DNA of 64,000 bases from Qipengyuania sp. SS22 (GTDB lineage: Bacteria > Pseudomonadota > Alphaproteobacteria > Sphingomonadales > Sphingomonadaceae), in NCBI RefSeq assembly GCF_025736935.1, contig NZ_CP107048.1, forward strand, positions 1,612,001 to 1,676,000, read 5' to 3'. Every line of letters starts with the position of its first letter. The stretch's first letter is position 1. A program made the position numbers and the translations under genes. Below, one piece after another: positions 34,666-43,985 of this stretch. The notes under the pieces are model-generated. The model was not told the DNA's origin and did no database searches. It worked only from the letters and a program-made list of their open reading frames with translations.

Positions 34666-36764
34666 ACCCGCTCCGCTTCATCAACCCCGGCCTCGCGCTG
34701 CCGATCGGTATCCTGACGATCATCCTGCTGATGGTCATGCCGATCCCGGCCATGCTGCTCGACGTCTTCTTCGTGCTCAATATCGCGCTGTCGGTTTCGG
34801 TGCTGATGGCGGCGATGAACGCGCAGAAGCCGCTCGATTTCTCCTCCTTCCCTTCAGTCCTGCTGTTCGCCACGCTGCTTCGGCTCGCGCTCAATGTCGC
34901 GTCGACGCGGATCGTGCTGCTCAACGGGCATGAAGGCGGCGCTGCCGCGGGCAAGGTCATCGAGGCCTTCGGCGCCTTCCTCATCGGCGGCAATTTCGCC
35001 GTCGGTATCTTCGTCTTCCTGATCCTGATGATCATCAACCTGATGGTCGTCACCAAGGGTGCCGGTCGCGTGTCGGAAGTGTCTGCGCGTTTCACGCTCG
35101 ATGCGCTCCCCGGCAAGCAGATGGCGATCGACGCTGATCTCGCCGCTGGGCTGCTGACCGCCGACGAAGCCAAGGCCCGCCGCCGCGAAATCGCCACCGA
35201 GGCCGATTTTTACGGTTCGATGGATGGCGCCAGCAAGTTCGTGAAGGGCGATGCCGTCGCCGCGCTGCTGATCCTGCTGATCAACGTGATCGCGGGTCTG
35301 GTGCTGGGCATGTCGACCCACGATCTTTCGGCGGGCGACGCCGCCAGCTTCTATATCACGCTGGCTGTGGGCGATGCACTGGTCGCTTCGGTCCCGGCAC
35401 TGCTGCTGTCGATCGCGGCCGCGGTTATCGTTACCCGGGTTTCCGATGCGCGCAACCTGACCGACCAGATCAGCGGGCAATTGTCCGATCCCAAGATCTG
35501 GCTGCCCGTCGCCTGCATCCTGTTCATCATCGGCTGCATCCCCGCGATGCCGCAATCGATCATCCTGCCGCTGGCGGCGGGGGCGTTCTGGCTGTGGCAC
35601 AGCCTGCGCAAGCGGGAAGAGGCCGAATTCAACGTTCCCGAGACGGTGGTCATTCCCGACCCGGCGCATATCGCGATCGACGAGGTCACCGACCAGACGC
35701 TGGTTACCATCCAGCTCGGCTATGGCCTCATCCATCTGACCGACGAGAAACACGGCGCCACGCTGATCGCGCGGCTGACCGGGCTGCGCAAGCAGATGTG
35801 CCAGACCTTCGGCTTCATCGTGCCGCAGTTCCGGATCGAGGACAGTTTCGAGGTCGATCCCGACAGCTATCGGATCACGCTTGGCGGCGCAGCAATCGGC
35901 GGCGGCAAGATCAAGCCGCACCATCTGCTCGCCATCGATACGGGCGACGTCATGCATTCGCAGGCCGTCCCCGGCGAAGCGACGATCGACCCCAGCTTCG
36001 GCTGCCCCGCCCTATGGATCGATGCGGGTTCGCGCGACCTTGCGGTGGCCGAAGGCTATCTCGCGGTCGATCCGGAAAGCGTCATCGCCACGCAGATCCA
36101 CCAATTGCTCGCCGTCAGGGCGCAGGATCTGCTCGGCCCCGACCAGGTCCGCGACCTGATCGACCATTTGCGCGGCCGCCATGGCCAGCTGATCGAGACC
36201 ATCACCCCGCAGCCGCTGTCGCTCGCGGCGGTGACCCGGCTGCTCAAGGCACTGCTCGCCGACGGGATTTCGCTGCGCCATTCGCTGCGCGTCTTCTCGA
36301 GCCTTTCGCTCGCCGCGCAGCAGACTGTCGAACACGACCGCCTGATCGACATCGTCCGCGCCGATCTTGGCGCGATGATCGTCGCCGAGGCCTGCCCGCC
36401 CGATGCCAAATTGCCGGTCATCACGCTGGCCGCCCAGCTCGAGGACATGGTGGTCGGCGGGCTGCAGGACCCGGCTTCGGGCGAGATCGTGATCGAACCC
36501 GACCTCGCCCGCTCGATCGGCGAGCGTATCGCCGCCATCGTGGCGCAGCGCGATCCTGCCGCCACCCGGCCTGCACTGATCGTCCAGCCGCGCGCGCGCC
36601 GCGCGCTGACCGCGCTGCTGCGCCTGCGCGCGCCGCATTGCCTGGTGCTGTCGATCAACGAACTCCCCGCTGCCCAGCCGATCGAAGTGATCGCGGTGGT
36701 CGGCGACGAAGCGCCTGCACAACCCGCCCAACTCGGCCATGAAACGGAGGCCCTCGCGGCATGA
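34662..36764 (+). CDS. flhA: flagellar type III export protein FlhA
   Basis: A 700-residue export-gate protein. About eight N-terminal membrane helices include the FHIPEP-family signature (LLRLALNVASTRIVLL and VVTKGAGRVSEVSARFTLDA), and the large C-terminal cytoplasmic domain forms the nonameric ring. The GTG start at 34662 overlaps the transglycosylase stop (GTGA). It works with FlhB and FliPQR, encoded further on, to couple proton motive force to protein export. Confidence 0.96.
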   Translation: MNPLRFINPGLALPIGILTIILLMVMPIPAMLLDVFFVLNIALSVSVLMAAMNAQKPLDFSSFPSVLLFATLLRLALNVASTRIVLLNGHEGGAAAGKVIEAFGAFLIGGNFAVGIFVFLILMIINLMVVTKGAGRVSEVSARFTLDALPGKQMAIDADLAAGLLTADEAKARRREIATEADFYGSMDGASKFVKGDAVAALLILLINVIAGLVLGMSTHDLSAGDAASFYITLAVGDALVASVPALLLSIAAAVIVTRVSDARNLTDQISGQLSDPKIWLPVACILFIIGCIPAMPQSIILPLAAGAFWLWHSLRKREEAEFNVPETVVIPDPAHIAIDEVTDQTLVTIQLGYGLIHLTDEKHGATLIARLTGLRKQMCQTFGFIVPQFRIEDSFEVDPDSYRITLGGAAIGGGKIKPHHLLAIDTGDVMHSQAVPGEATIDPSFGCPALWIDAGSRDLAVAEGYLAVDPESVIATQIHQLLAVRAQDLLGPDQVRDLIDHLRGRHGQLIETITPQPLSLAAVTRLLKALLADGISLRHSLRVFSSLSLAAQQTVEHDRLIDIVRADLGAMIVAEACPPDAKLPVITLAAQLEDMVVGGLQDPASGEIVIEPDLARSIGERIAAIVAQRDPAATRPALIVQPRARRALTALLRLRAPHCLVLSINELPAAQPIEVIAVVGDEAPAQPAQLGHETEALAA

Positions 36765-37486
36765 AGTATGACCACTCCCATTTCAATGCGCAGCGCGCCT
36801 ATGCGAGCGAGATCAACGAGCGGATCGGAAACTTCCTGCCGATGGTCCGCAAGCTGGCCTGGTATTACGAGGGCAGTTGCGGCGCATCGGTCGATGTCGA
36901 CGACCTGCTCCAGGCGGGGATGATCGCGCTGACCGAATGCGCGCAGCGTCACGACCGGCCGAGCGAGGATGGCTTTGCCGCCTATGCGAAGATGCGCGTG
37001 CGCGGGGCGATGATCGACCTGTTGCGCGGGCAATCGCCGCATGCGCGCGGTGCCGCAGCGCAGCGCCGCCGGATCGATGCGACCATAGACCGCCTGCACA
37101 GCGCCTTGGGGCGCGATCCCTCGGCTGAGGAGATTGCGCGGGAACTACATGTTTCAGTGGGGGAATATCACGATATGCGAACACAATTGGCGACGCGGGT
37201 CGTGGATCTGGAAGACTGTTATTCCGATTCCAACCCCGCTTTCGGCTCGACCGAGCCCGATGCCGAGGCGCGGCTGCTCGAAGCCGATGACCGGACGGCG
37301 CTCGCCGAAGCCATCGCGCTGCTTCCCGAGCGGTTGCAGCTGATCGTGAAGCTCCATTTTATCGAGGAGCTGAACCTGACCGAAATTGCCGCGGTGCTCG
37401 ATGTCAGCGTTCCGCGTGTCCACCAGCTCAAATCATCCGCGCTGGCGAAGCTCCAACTCGCTATCGTCGAACGCTCGAGCGATTAA
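36761..37486 (+). CDS. fliA: flagellar sigma factor FliA (sigma-28)
   Basis: A 241-residue sigma-70-family factor with region 2 (DVDDLLQAGMIALTECAQRH and YAKMRVRGAMIDLLRGQ), region 3 (GRDPSAEEIARELHVSVGEY) and region 4 (LPERLQLIVKLHFIEELNLT then EIAAVLDVSVPRVHQLKSSA). Size and lack of region 1.1 fit FliA. It overlaps flhA by 4 bp and is thus in the sigma-54 transcript starting at 33763. Likely targets are the promoters at 37494 and 53784; FlgM is its antagonist. Confidence 0.95.
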   Translation: MKYDHSHFNAQRAYASEINERIGNFLPMVRKLAWYYEGSCGASVDVDDLLQAGMIALTECAQRHDRPSEDGFAAYAKMRVRGAMIDLLRGQSPHARGAAAQRRRIDATIDRLHSALGRDPSAEEIARELHVSVGEYHDMRTQLATRVVDLEDCYSDSNPAFGSTEPDAEARLLEADDRTALAEAIALLPERLQLIVKLHFIEELNLTEIAAVLDVSVPRVHQLKSSALAKLQLAIVERSSD

Positions 37487-37493
37487 CAATTGC

Positions 37494-37520
37494 TAAACGG
37501 TGTATGGCTACCGCCGCGAA
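37494..37520 (+). promoter_or_regulatory. candidate FliA (sigma-28) promoter
   Basis: TAAA (37494-37497), a 15-bp spacer and GCCGCGAA (37513-37520), compared with the consensus TAAA-N15-GCCGATAA: 10 of 12 positions match. It lies 8 bp after the fliA stop and directs transcription into the uncharacterised gene downstream. Confidence 0.65.
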
Positions 37521-37625
37521 AATCGGTGCGGAATTTAGGGTTCAGCCGATGACATGGGTCTTAGTGAAGGTGTACTGACACCGCAACGCGCCCCCTTCAG
37601 GGCTCGTCCGTTGGGAATGCAAGAA

Positions 37626-38030
37626 ATGTCACTCTGGGAAACCAGGATCCTGACCTTTGTCGAGGCCTGCTCGGTCGGTGGGTTCGGAGCCGCGAACGAA
37701 GCGATTCTGGCGCTGGCCGATATCCTCGACGAAGCCCCCGAAGAAGTCGCCCCGATCATCTCGCCGCGCGCCAGCCGCGAGCGGCTGACCCAGCTGATCG
37801 CGGTCGATGCGCAGATCTGCGCCGCCATGGAACTGGTCGGACCGCTGTGCGGGATCCTCGTATCCCGCTCGGCGATGGGCTCGTCCTCGGGACTGGTGAA
37901 GATTGTCGACGAGGTCGAGGAAGGCAATTTCTTTGCCGCCGATCCGGCAGTCGCCCTGCTGGGTGCCTATGGCCGGGCACTGGTCTCGGTCATGACCTCG
38001 GGCACCATACCCAGCAATATCGCCAGCTAA
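37626..38030 (+). CDS. hypothetical protein downstream of fliA
   Basis: I do not recognise this family. The protein from ATG 37626 has 134 residues (MSLWETRILTFVEACSVGGF...), mostly helical and acidic, with no signal peptide or membrane segment. In-frame starts at 37617 and 37554 are possible and would add 3 or 24 residues. A sigma-28-like promoter lies upstream, so it may be a late flagellar gene, possibly a soluble regulator or chaperone. It converges on the LuxR-type gene with 30 bp between. Confidence 0.65.
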   Translation: MSLWETRILTFVEACSVGGFGAANEAILALADILDEAPEEVAPIISPRASRERLTQLIAVDAQICAAMELVGPLCGILVSRSAMGSSSGLVKIVDEVEEGNFFAADPAVALLGAYGRALVSVMTSGTIPSNIAS

Positions 38031-38060
38031 GCCAGCCGCGCCCGTCGCTGCGGCACCGGC

Positions 38061-38720
38061 CTATTGCAAGACCGGCGCCTGAGCGAGAGTTTCGCCCCGC
38101 CGGATGGACGGGTCCGCAAACAGCTGCGCTGCGCCGGAAGCCCCACCTTCGACCGCCACGCGGATAGCCTGCGTCGCAGTACGCACATCGAGCCGAACCA
38201 TCAGATTGGCGCGATGCGCCTCGACCGTGCGCGGGCTGATACCCAGGAAGCGCGCGATTTCCTTGCTCGTGCCATAATCCAGCATGCAGCCGAGCACCTG
38301 GCGCTCGCGATTGCTCAGCATGTCGAGCCGCCGGCGCGCCGCGCTGGTGCGTTCGCGCTGCGCGAGCCGGGCCGCGAAGCTGCCCTGCAACTTGGCGTAT
38401 TCGCCCATGATTTCGGTCGGGTCGATGGGGAAGCCGACGTAGGACGCGACCCCTGCCTGCATCGCGCGGACAACGCGCCGTATATCCGGCTGCTGCGCAT
38501 AGGCGATCACGGGCAGCCACGAGCGCTGTTCCAGCGCCTCCACCAGGCCCGCAACATCGTCGCGTTCGTCGCAATAGAGAACCAGCCCCTGCGAGGGCAT
38601 ATGTTCGGCAAATTCGGCGACGGTTTCGAACGGTTCGGAGTGAATCTGGCGGTCCATCAGCAAACGGCACACCTGTGCTCGGCGCGCCGCAGCGCTGTCG
38701 ATCACGAAAACCTTCAACAT
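38061..38720 (-). CDS. LuxR/FixJ-type regulator with degenerate receiver
   Basis: A 219-residue regulator. The N-terminal ~110 residues fold like a receiver (VFVIDSAAARRAQVCRLLMD; aspartate 51 in LVLYCDERDD). The acidic pair is reduced to one aspartate (ID-S) and the conserved lysine is replaced (YVGFPIDP where FLxKPxD is expected). The C-terminal GerE HTH is intact (MLSNRERQVLGCMLDYGTSK then FLGISPRTVEAHRANLMVRL). ATG 38720 begins the VFVID strand; an upstream GTG/ATG extension is less natural. It sits between fliA and fliS/fliD and may tune flagellar genes independently of classical phosphorylation. Confidence 0.85.
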   Translation of the reverse strand: MLKVFVIDSAAARRAQVCRLLMDRQIHSEPFETVAEFAEHMPSQGLVLYCDERDDVAGLVEALEQRSWLPVIAYAQQPDIRRVVRAMQAGVASYVGFPIDPTEIMGEYAKLQGSFAARLAQRERTSAARRRLDMLSNRERQVLGCMLDYGTSKEIARFLGISPRTVEAHRANLMVRLDVRTATQAIRVAVEGGASGAAQLFADPSIRRGETLAQAPVLQ

Positions 38721-38899
38721 GTAACAAGTCCCAGGGATAACAACGTACTGTCCGACAAGTCGCAACTGCCGGGCGGTCTCGATGTTCGCTTGGGATGCGC
38801 ATCGTGCGCGAAGCCATCGAGACGTGGGCCCCGATACAATTCCTCTGCGCCGATTGCGATGGCCGCGTTCTCCATTTTGGAGATCGCGCTCGGGCCCGA

Positions 38900-39292
38900 T
38901 CAGGCTTGTGTCGCGCCCAGTTTCGCCGCGCGGAAGGCAGCCGAAATTTCACGCAGATCACCGCGCAATTGCGCGATTTGCTCGAGATCGATGGCACGGA
39001 TCGAATCGAGCAGCATGCTTTTCGCCGCGCCGTAGAATTGCGCCAGGCTGTCGGCCATTTCGGCTTCGCGGTCGATCCCGATCTCCAAAGCGGTCAACGC
39101 GGTGACGCAGCGCGTCAGCACGCGGCTGCGCGCGGCGCGGTCGTGGCGCGATTCGGCGATCTCGAGGAGGCCCAGATTGTCGATCAGGTCGTCGAGGCAG
39201 AACAAGACGAGGTCGTCGCGCCCGCTGGCCATCAGCCGGGCATCGAAATTGCTTTGCCGGTAGGCATCGCCGGGTCGGGCACGGGCCAGCAT
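38900..39292 (-). CDS. fliS: flagellin export chaperone FliS
   Basis: A 130-residue helical protein starting MLARARPGDAYRQSNFDARL, which resembles the AYxxxx start of FliS (the flagellin-binding N-terminal tyrosine). The body includes DDLVLFCLDDLIDNLGLLEI and REAEMADSLAQFYGAAKSML. It follows fliD by 1 bp, the standard fliD-fliS order. It would bind the C-terminus of flagellin and prevent cytoplasmic polymerisation. Confidence 0.82.
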   Translation of the reverse strand: MLARARPGDAYRQSNFDARLMASGRDDLVLFCLDDLIDNLGLLEIAESRHDRAARSRVLTRCVTALTALEIGIDREAEMADSLAQFYGAAKSMLLDSIRAIDLEQIAQLRGDLREISAAFRAAKLGATQA

Positions 39293-39293
39293 G

Positions 39294-40712
39294 TCAGTTC
39301 CCCTGGTTGTTCCAGATATCAATCTGGGATTGGAGGAAGGACAGGGTCGATTGCGACGCGGTAATCCGGCTTTCGGACTTGGCGAAGCGCGCGACCATGC
39401 TCGAGCGGAAGGTTTCCTGCTGTTCGGCGAGCTTTTCGAGATCACGCGTGATCTGATCCGATTGCGACTGGTAACGCGCCACCGATCCGGCCAGTGTTCC
39501 CGGATCGCTCGCCATGCTGTTCGAACGCGCCATCCGGTCGATCGTGGAATAAATCCCGTTGATCCCGGTGGTGAACATGGCGGCCACGCCCGAGGCATCG
39601 CGCGCCAGCGCATCGACCAGCTTGGCCTCGTCGAAGCGGAAGCTGCCGTCACGCTCGATCGCCAGGCCCAGTTCGGCCAGCGTTTTCGGAGCCCCTTCCG
39701 CCGCATTGGGCATGATCACGGTGGAGCCGAGTGCGGACAGATCGCGGCGCAGCGCACGCGCGCCGCTATCGCGGGAAAGGTCCCCGGTCATCGGATCGAC
39801 CGCGCTGCTCAGCTCGCCGGCGATTTCGTTGAGCGCGCCGGTGATGTCCTGCATCATGCCGGAGATCGCGCTGGTCGCGCTGTTGAAGCCGATCGTTGCT
39901 GGGGCGCCGCTATTGGTGCCCGTCAACATCAGCGACAGGCCCGGCGCAATGCTGTCGATCTTGTTCGACGCGCTGCGGCGGGCAAGGCCATCGAGGAGGA
40001 ATTCGGCATCGACGGAGGTCTTGACCAGCCGCGCGGGATCGTCGCCCGGCTGCCAGGCCAGTGCCGACAGGCCCGGGTTCGCACCGTCTTCGGTCGCTTC
40101 GATGGTGAAGCCGTTCTGGACCCCATCGGCCCCCTTCACCACCAGCTGTGCGCCCGCATCGGTCTGCGCGACATAGGCATTAAGCCCGGCGTTCTTCCCG
40201 TTAATCGCGGCGGCCACCTGCGAGAGCGTCGCCCCGGGGTCAATGTCGATCGTCAGCGGGGTCTTCCCCGTGTCTTCGGCGAAGCTCGCATTGGTCGTCG
40301 AGCCGAAACGGATGGTAAGCGTGCCGGCCCCGACCGTGTCGGTTGCACTGGCATAGGTCGGCCCGGTGAGGATCTGGTTGCTCGCCAACTGGGTGACTTC
40401 GAGCGAATAGGTGCCCTTGCCCACCGATCCCAGCGGCGTGGACACCGCCGCGACCGCGGCATTGCTGATCGTCGGCAGCGGCGCAAGATCGCCCGTCCGC
40501 AGGCGATCGCCCAACGCCGTGGCGAAGGTGGAGAGGCTGCTGCGGATCGACCCCGCAAGCGAGATTCGCCGCTCGAGCGTTTCCGACTGGTCGGCCAGCC
40601 GCTGGTTGCGCCCGGCGAACTGCGCCTCGGCCAATTGTTCGGCCAGACCGGTCATGTCTATGCCGCTGCCAATGCCGAGCGAAGTGGCGATCGAGGAACT
40701 GGAAATACTCAT
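39294..40712 (-). CDS. fliD: filament cap protein FliD
   Basis: A 472-residue hook-associated protein 2. The N-terminal GIGSGIDMTGLAEQLAEAQF signature and the C-terminal coiled-coil (SQSDQITRDLEKLAEQQETF and MVARFAKSESRITASQSTLS) are those of FliD. It overlaps flhB by 4 bp, so it is at the end of the fliE-flhB super-operon, followed by fliS. It caps the filament and folds incoming flagellin. Confidence 0.95.
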   Translation of the reverse strand: MSISSSSIATSLGIGSGIDMTGLAEQLAEAQFAGRNQRLADQSETLERRISLAGSIRSSLSTFATALGDRLRTGDLAPLPTISNAAVAAVSTPLGSVGKGTYSLEVTQLASNQILTGPTYASATDTVGAGTLTIRFGSTTNASFAEDTGKTPLTIDIDPGATLSQVAAAINGKNAGLNAYVAQTDAGAQLVVKGADGVQNGFTIEATEDGANPGLSALAWQPGDDPARLVKTSVDAEFLLDGLARRSASNKIDSIAPGLSLMLTGTNSGAPATIGFNSATSAISGMMQDITGALNEIAGELSSAVDPMTGDLSRDSGARALRRDLSALGSTVIMPNAAEGAPKTLAELGLAIERDGSFRFDEAKLVDALARDASGVAAMFTTGINGIYSTIDRMARSNSMASDPGTLAGSVARYQSQSDQITRDLEKLAEQQETFRSSMVARFAKSESRITASQSTLSFLQSQIDIWNNQGN

Positions 40713-41869
40713 CGCTCTGATAACGACGCATTGCGCGGCGGATTAACCGGCACCCGGCCATCCGCGTCGAACCGCAGCGCGGCGGGCACCTCGATTGCCG
40801 GGAGCGGCGGCGCTTCACCGCGCTTGAGCGAGAAGACATAGGCCAGCACCGAGGCAATCGCGCCATACAGGTCTTCGCAAATGATCTGCCGCTCGCGCGT
40901 GGTATAATAGACCGAGCGGGCCAGCTGCGGGATCTCGAGCGTCGGCAGATCGAGTTCGCGCGCCAGCTCCTTCATCGCCATCGCCTTGTCGCCGCGCCCC
41001 TTGGCGAGGACGATCGGGGCCGAGGCCTTGTCCGGATCATAGGTCATCGCGACCGCGAAATGGGTCGGGTTGGTGATTACGAACTGTGCCTCGCGCATTG
41101 CCCCGGAAACCGATCCGGTAGCGATATCGCGCTGGCGCTGCCGCCGCGCGGCGCGCATTTCGGGTGAGCCTTCGGTTTCCTTGTTCTCGTCGCGCAGCTC
41201 CTGATAGCTCATCTTCAGCCGCTTCTGCTGGCGCAGCCACTGGATCGGCAGGTCGACGAAGGCGATCACGACCAGCCCGGCACCCAGCGCGAAGATCAGC
41301 GAGACGATGGCATGCCACGCGGCGGTCAGCTGGGCCGACAGATTGCCCCGCCCCAGCCCGATGACCGTTTCCATGCTGGTCCACCACCAGGCCGCAGCAA
41401 TACTGCCGAGCAGCGCGACCTTGAGAATGCCCTTGCCCATTTCGACCAGCCCTTGCGGGCCGAACATGCGCTTGAGCCCGGACATGGGATTGATCCGCTG
41501 CCCCTTGGCCTTGAGATTGGCCGCCACCCAGCGCCCGCGGCCGAAACCCAGCTGCGAGATGAGCGTGACGAGGATGACCGGCACGGCCAGCGTCAGGATT
41601 GCAGGAACACCAAGCAACAGCCCCTGCATCAGCAGGCCATCGACACTGAAATCGCGAATATCGCGCGCATCGAACAGGAAGGCTTCGCGCGTCAGCTGTG
41701 CCAGCCCTTCGAGCAGCAGCGGCCCGGCAATCGCCAGCCACGCACCGCCGAACAACATGACGGCGGCGGTGCCCGCATCCTTGGAACGAAGGACATCGCC
41801 CTTCTTGGTCGCATCGGCCAGCCGCTTCTCGGTTGGTGCAAAGGTCTTTTCGCCGGCGGTCTCGCTCAT
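40709..41869 (-). CDS. flhB: flagellar export switch protein FlhB
   Basis: A 386-residue export gate protein. It starts with the KTFAPTEKRLADATKKGDVL signature, has four membrane helices, and ends in a cytoplasmic domain with the autocleavage motif NPTH (in AQFVITNPTHFAVAMTYDPD). Cleavage at N-P switches export from hook to filament substrates together with FliK. It overlaps fliR by 4 bp. Confidence 0.96.
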   Translation of the reverse strand: MSETAGEKTFAPTEKRLADATKKGDVLRSKDAGTAAVMLFGGAWLAIAGPLLLEGLAQLTREAFLFDARDIRDFSVDGLLMQGLLLGVPAILTLAVPVILVTLISQLGFGRGRWVAANLKAKGQRINPMSGLKRMFGPQGLVEMGKGILKVALLGSIAAAWWWTSMETVIGLGRGNLSAQLTAAWHAIVSLIFALGAGLVVIAFVDLPIQWLRQQKRLKMSYQELRDENKETEGSPEMRAARRQRQRDIATGSVSGAMREAQFVITNPTHFAVAMTYDPDKASAPIVLAKGRGDKAMAMKELARELDLPTLEIPQLARSVYYTTRERQIICEDLYGAIASVLAYVFSLKRGEAPPLPAIEVPAALRFDADGRVPVNPPRNASLSER

Positions 41870-42651
41870 TGCACGATCACACTTTCGGTCTTTTCGAGCG
41901 CATCGCCGACGAGGCCGGTGAACTGGTCGTAGATCAGCGGCGCGGAAATGATCAGCGCGGCCAGCCCGGCCAGCACGCCCGCGGGCAGGCCGAGGGCGAA
42001 AAGGTTGAGCGACGGTGCGGAACGGCTCAATATCCCGGTCAGCACCTGCACCAGCAGCAGGATCACGGTGACCGGCAGGGCGATCCGCAGCGCGGTTTCG
42101 AACATGAAGCTGGCAAAGCCCGTGATCGCCGCGAAGCGTTCTGCCCCCAGCCAGGTCTGGCCCGGCGGGAAGGCGTTGTAGCTTTCGGTGACCAGTGCGA
42201 TCCAGTGCAGATGCGCGCCGGTCGCTAGGAAGATCAGCGTCAGCACGATCATGAAATACTGGCCGAAGGAAGTGGTGGTCCCGCCACCCATCGCATCGGG
42301 CGATACCGCCATGCTCATGCCCATGCCGCCGCCGATCAGTTCGGCGGCCACGGTCGGCGCAGCAAAGGCGAGCTGGAGAATGAAGCCGAGCGCCAGCCCG
42401 ACGATCACTTCACCCGCCACCGCGAGCAATCCGTCGAGCGAGAGCAGGGCCACCGGAGTCTCGACCGCCGGCATCCAGACCGACACGAAGATCGCCAGCG
42501 CCCCGGTGATCGCGACACGAACCGACATCGGCACCGAAGTCGCGCCGAAGAAGGGCGCGGCAAGCAGCGCAGCACCCAGCCGCGTCATCAGGAAGACGAC
42601 GCGCCACATGTCCTGCTCCAGCGCACCCAAGCCGAGATCGAGGCCGTTCAC
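41866..42651 (-). CDS. fliR: flagellar export protein FliR
   Basis: A 261-residue membrane protein with about six helices. It contains VVFLMTRLGAALLAAPFFGA and EVIVGLALGFILQLAFAAPT, typical of FliR. The start codon is GTG at 42651. It forms the export channel core with FliP and FliQ, and follows fliQ by 10 bp. Confidence 0.94.
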   Translation of the reverse strand: MNGLDLGLGALEQDMWRVVFLMTRLGAALLAAPFFGATSVPMSVRVAITGALAIFVSVWMPAVETPVALLSLDGLLAVAGEVIVGLALGFILQLAFAAPTVAAELIGGGMGMSMAVSPDAMGGGTTTSFGQYFMIVLTLIFLATGAHLHWIALVTESYNAFPPGQTWLGAERFAAITGFASFMFETALRIALPVTVILLLVQVLTGILSRSAPSLNLFALGLPAGVLAGLAALIISAPLIYDQFTGLVGDALEKTESVIVQ

Positions 42652-42661
42652 GGCAAGGCCC

Positions 42662-42934
42662 TCAGTCGCCGATCGCCGCGATTTCGGCGAAGATATCCTG
42701 CGTGAAATCGCCCACCAGCGCCATCATCGAGGCACCGAGAATGACCAGCACGAAGGCCACCGCGCCCAGCTTGGGGACGAAGGTAAGCGTCTGTTCGTTG
42801 ACCGAGGTGGCGGCCTGCACCAGCCCGATCACGAGACCGATGGCGAGGCTCGCCAGCAGGATCGGGGCGGCGACCAGGGCGGCGATCCACAACATGCGGT
42901 CGGCCATGGAGAGGAGGATGGCGCTTTCGTCCAT
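42662..42934 (-). CDS. fliQ: flagellar export protein FliQ
   Basis: A 90-residue two-helix membrane protein (LWIAALVAAPILLASLAIGL and VAFVLVILGASMMALVGDFT) with the connecting GLVQAATSVNEQTLTFVPKL motif that is diagnostic of FliQ. It follows fliP by 5 bp. Confidence 0.95.
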   Translation of the reverse strand: MDESAILLSMADRMLWIAALVAAPILLASLAIGLVIGLVQAATSVNEQTLTFVPKLGAVAFVLVILGASMMALVGDFTQDIFAEIAAIGD

Positions 42935-42939
42935 GAGAT

Positions 42940-43707
42940 CTATCCGAAGCTTGAGGCTAGCGAACCCATCAGCAGCGCCCAGCCGTCGACGAGGACGAAC
43001 AGCAGCAGCTTGAAGGGTAGCGAAACGATCATCGGGCTCATCATCATCATGCCGAGGCTCATCAGCACGCTGGAGACGACGAGGTCGATGACCAGGAACG
43101 GCAGGAACAGCATGAAGCCGATCTGGAAGGCGGTTTTGAGTTCGCTGGTCACGAAAGCGGGCAGCAGGATCGAGAACGGCACGTCCTGCGGGCTGGCGAA
43201 CTGTCCTGCCCCGGCAATGTCGGCGAACATTTCCAGATCGTATTCGCGTGTCTGGCGGATCATGAAGCCGTGGAACTGGTCCCCGGCGCGTTCTATCGCG
43301 ACCTCGGCACCGATTTCGCCTGCGGAATAGGGCGCGATGGCATTTTCATTCACCCCTTCGAGCGTCGGGGCCATGATGAATAGCGAGAGGAACAGGCTGA
43401 TCCCGATCAGCACCTGGTTGGGCGGCGATTGCTGCAGACCCAGCGCCTGCCTCAGGATCGCCAGCACTACGATAATCCTCGTGAAGCTGGTCATCATCAG
43501 CAGCAGCGCGGGCAGGATGGTCAGCAGGCCCATCACCAGCAACAGCTGCAGCGACAGGCTCAGCGGTTCGCCGCCGGCGCCCGCCATCTCGCCAAATGCG
43601 CGGTCGAGCGCGCCCGACACTGCGGCGTCGCCGGTCTGCGCGCGGACGAGCGCGGGATAGGCCAGCGCAGCCAGCGTGGCGGCAAGTTTCGCGAGACGCG
43701 CGATCAT
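42940..43707 (-). CDS. fliP: flagellar export protein FliP
   Basis: A 255-residue membrane protein with a cleavable signal peptide (KLAATLAALAYPALVRAQ). Family motifs are LLMMTSFTRIIVVLAILRQA, LGLQQSPPNQVLIGISLFLS and the C-terminal LPFKLLLFVLVDGWALLMGS. ATG 43707 overlaps the fliO stop; the longer open frame upstream runs into fliO/fliN. It forms the pore ring of the export gate. Confidence 0.96.
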   Translation of the reverse strand: MIARLAKLAATLAALAYPALVRAQTGDAAVSGALDRAFGEMAGAGGEPLSLSLQLLLVMGLLTILPALLLMMTSFTRIIVVLAILRQALGLQQSPPNQVLIGISLFLSLFIMAPTLEGVNENAIAPYSAGEIGAEVAIERAGDQFHGFMIRQTREYDLEMFADIAGAGQFASPQDVPFSILLPAFVTSELKTAFQIGFMLFLPFLVIDLVVSSVLMSLGMMMMSPMIVSLPFKLLLFVLVDGWALLMGSLASSFG

Positions 43708-43985
43708 GCGACGATGTCCTGCGCTTCCAGCCGCGCCGGTGCCTCGGCCAGCCGGACCAGCCCGTTGCGCGAGGTCGAGACGAGGATTTCGCGCCCGTGG
43801 AATTCGATCACCGCGAGGCGCAGCGTGGGCGACAACATCGTGCTTTCGACGATCCGCACGGCCTTGCTGCCGCCAGTCGGCGCGCCGAACTGGCCCTGCA
43901 TCTTTTTGGCCAGTTTCAGGCTGCCCCAGATCATGACGCCGATCAGCGGCAGCAGGACCAGCAGCTTGAGGACGTACCAGAGCAT
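43704..43985 (-). CDS. fliO: flagellar export accessory protein FliO
   Basis: A 93-residue protein with an N-terminal membrane helix (MLWYVLKLLVLLPLIGVMIW) and a small cytoplasmic domain with LSPTLRLAVIEFHGREILVS, the conserved FliO segment. It starts one base inside the fliN stop (TGATG). It assists FliP stability. Confidence 0.9.
   Translation of the reverse strand: MLWYVLKLLVLLPLIGVMIWGSLKLAKKMQGQFGAPTGGSKAVRIVESTMLSPTLRLAVIEFHGREILVSTSRNGLVRLAEAPARLEAQDIVA

Noticed and set aside
39291..40841. 516-residue plus-strand open frame opposite fliD
   Set aside because: Antisense shadow of fliD and flhB; low-complexity Arg/Gly-rich translation and no ribosome binding site.
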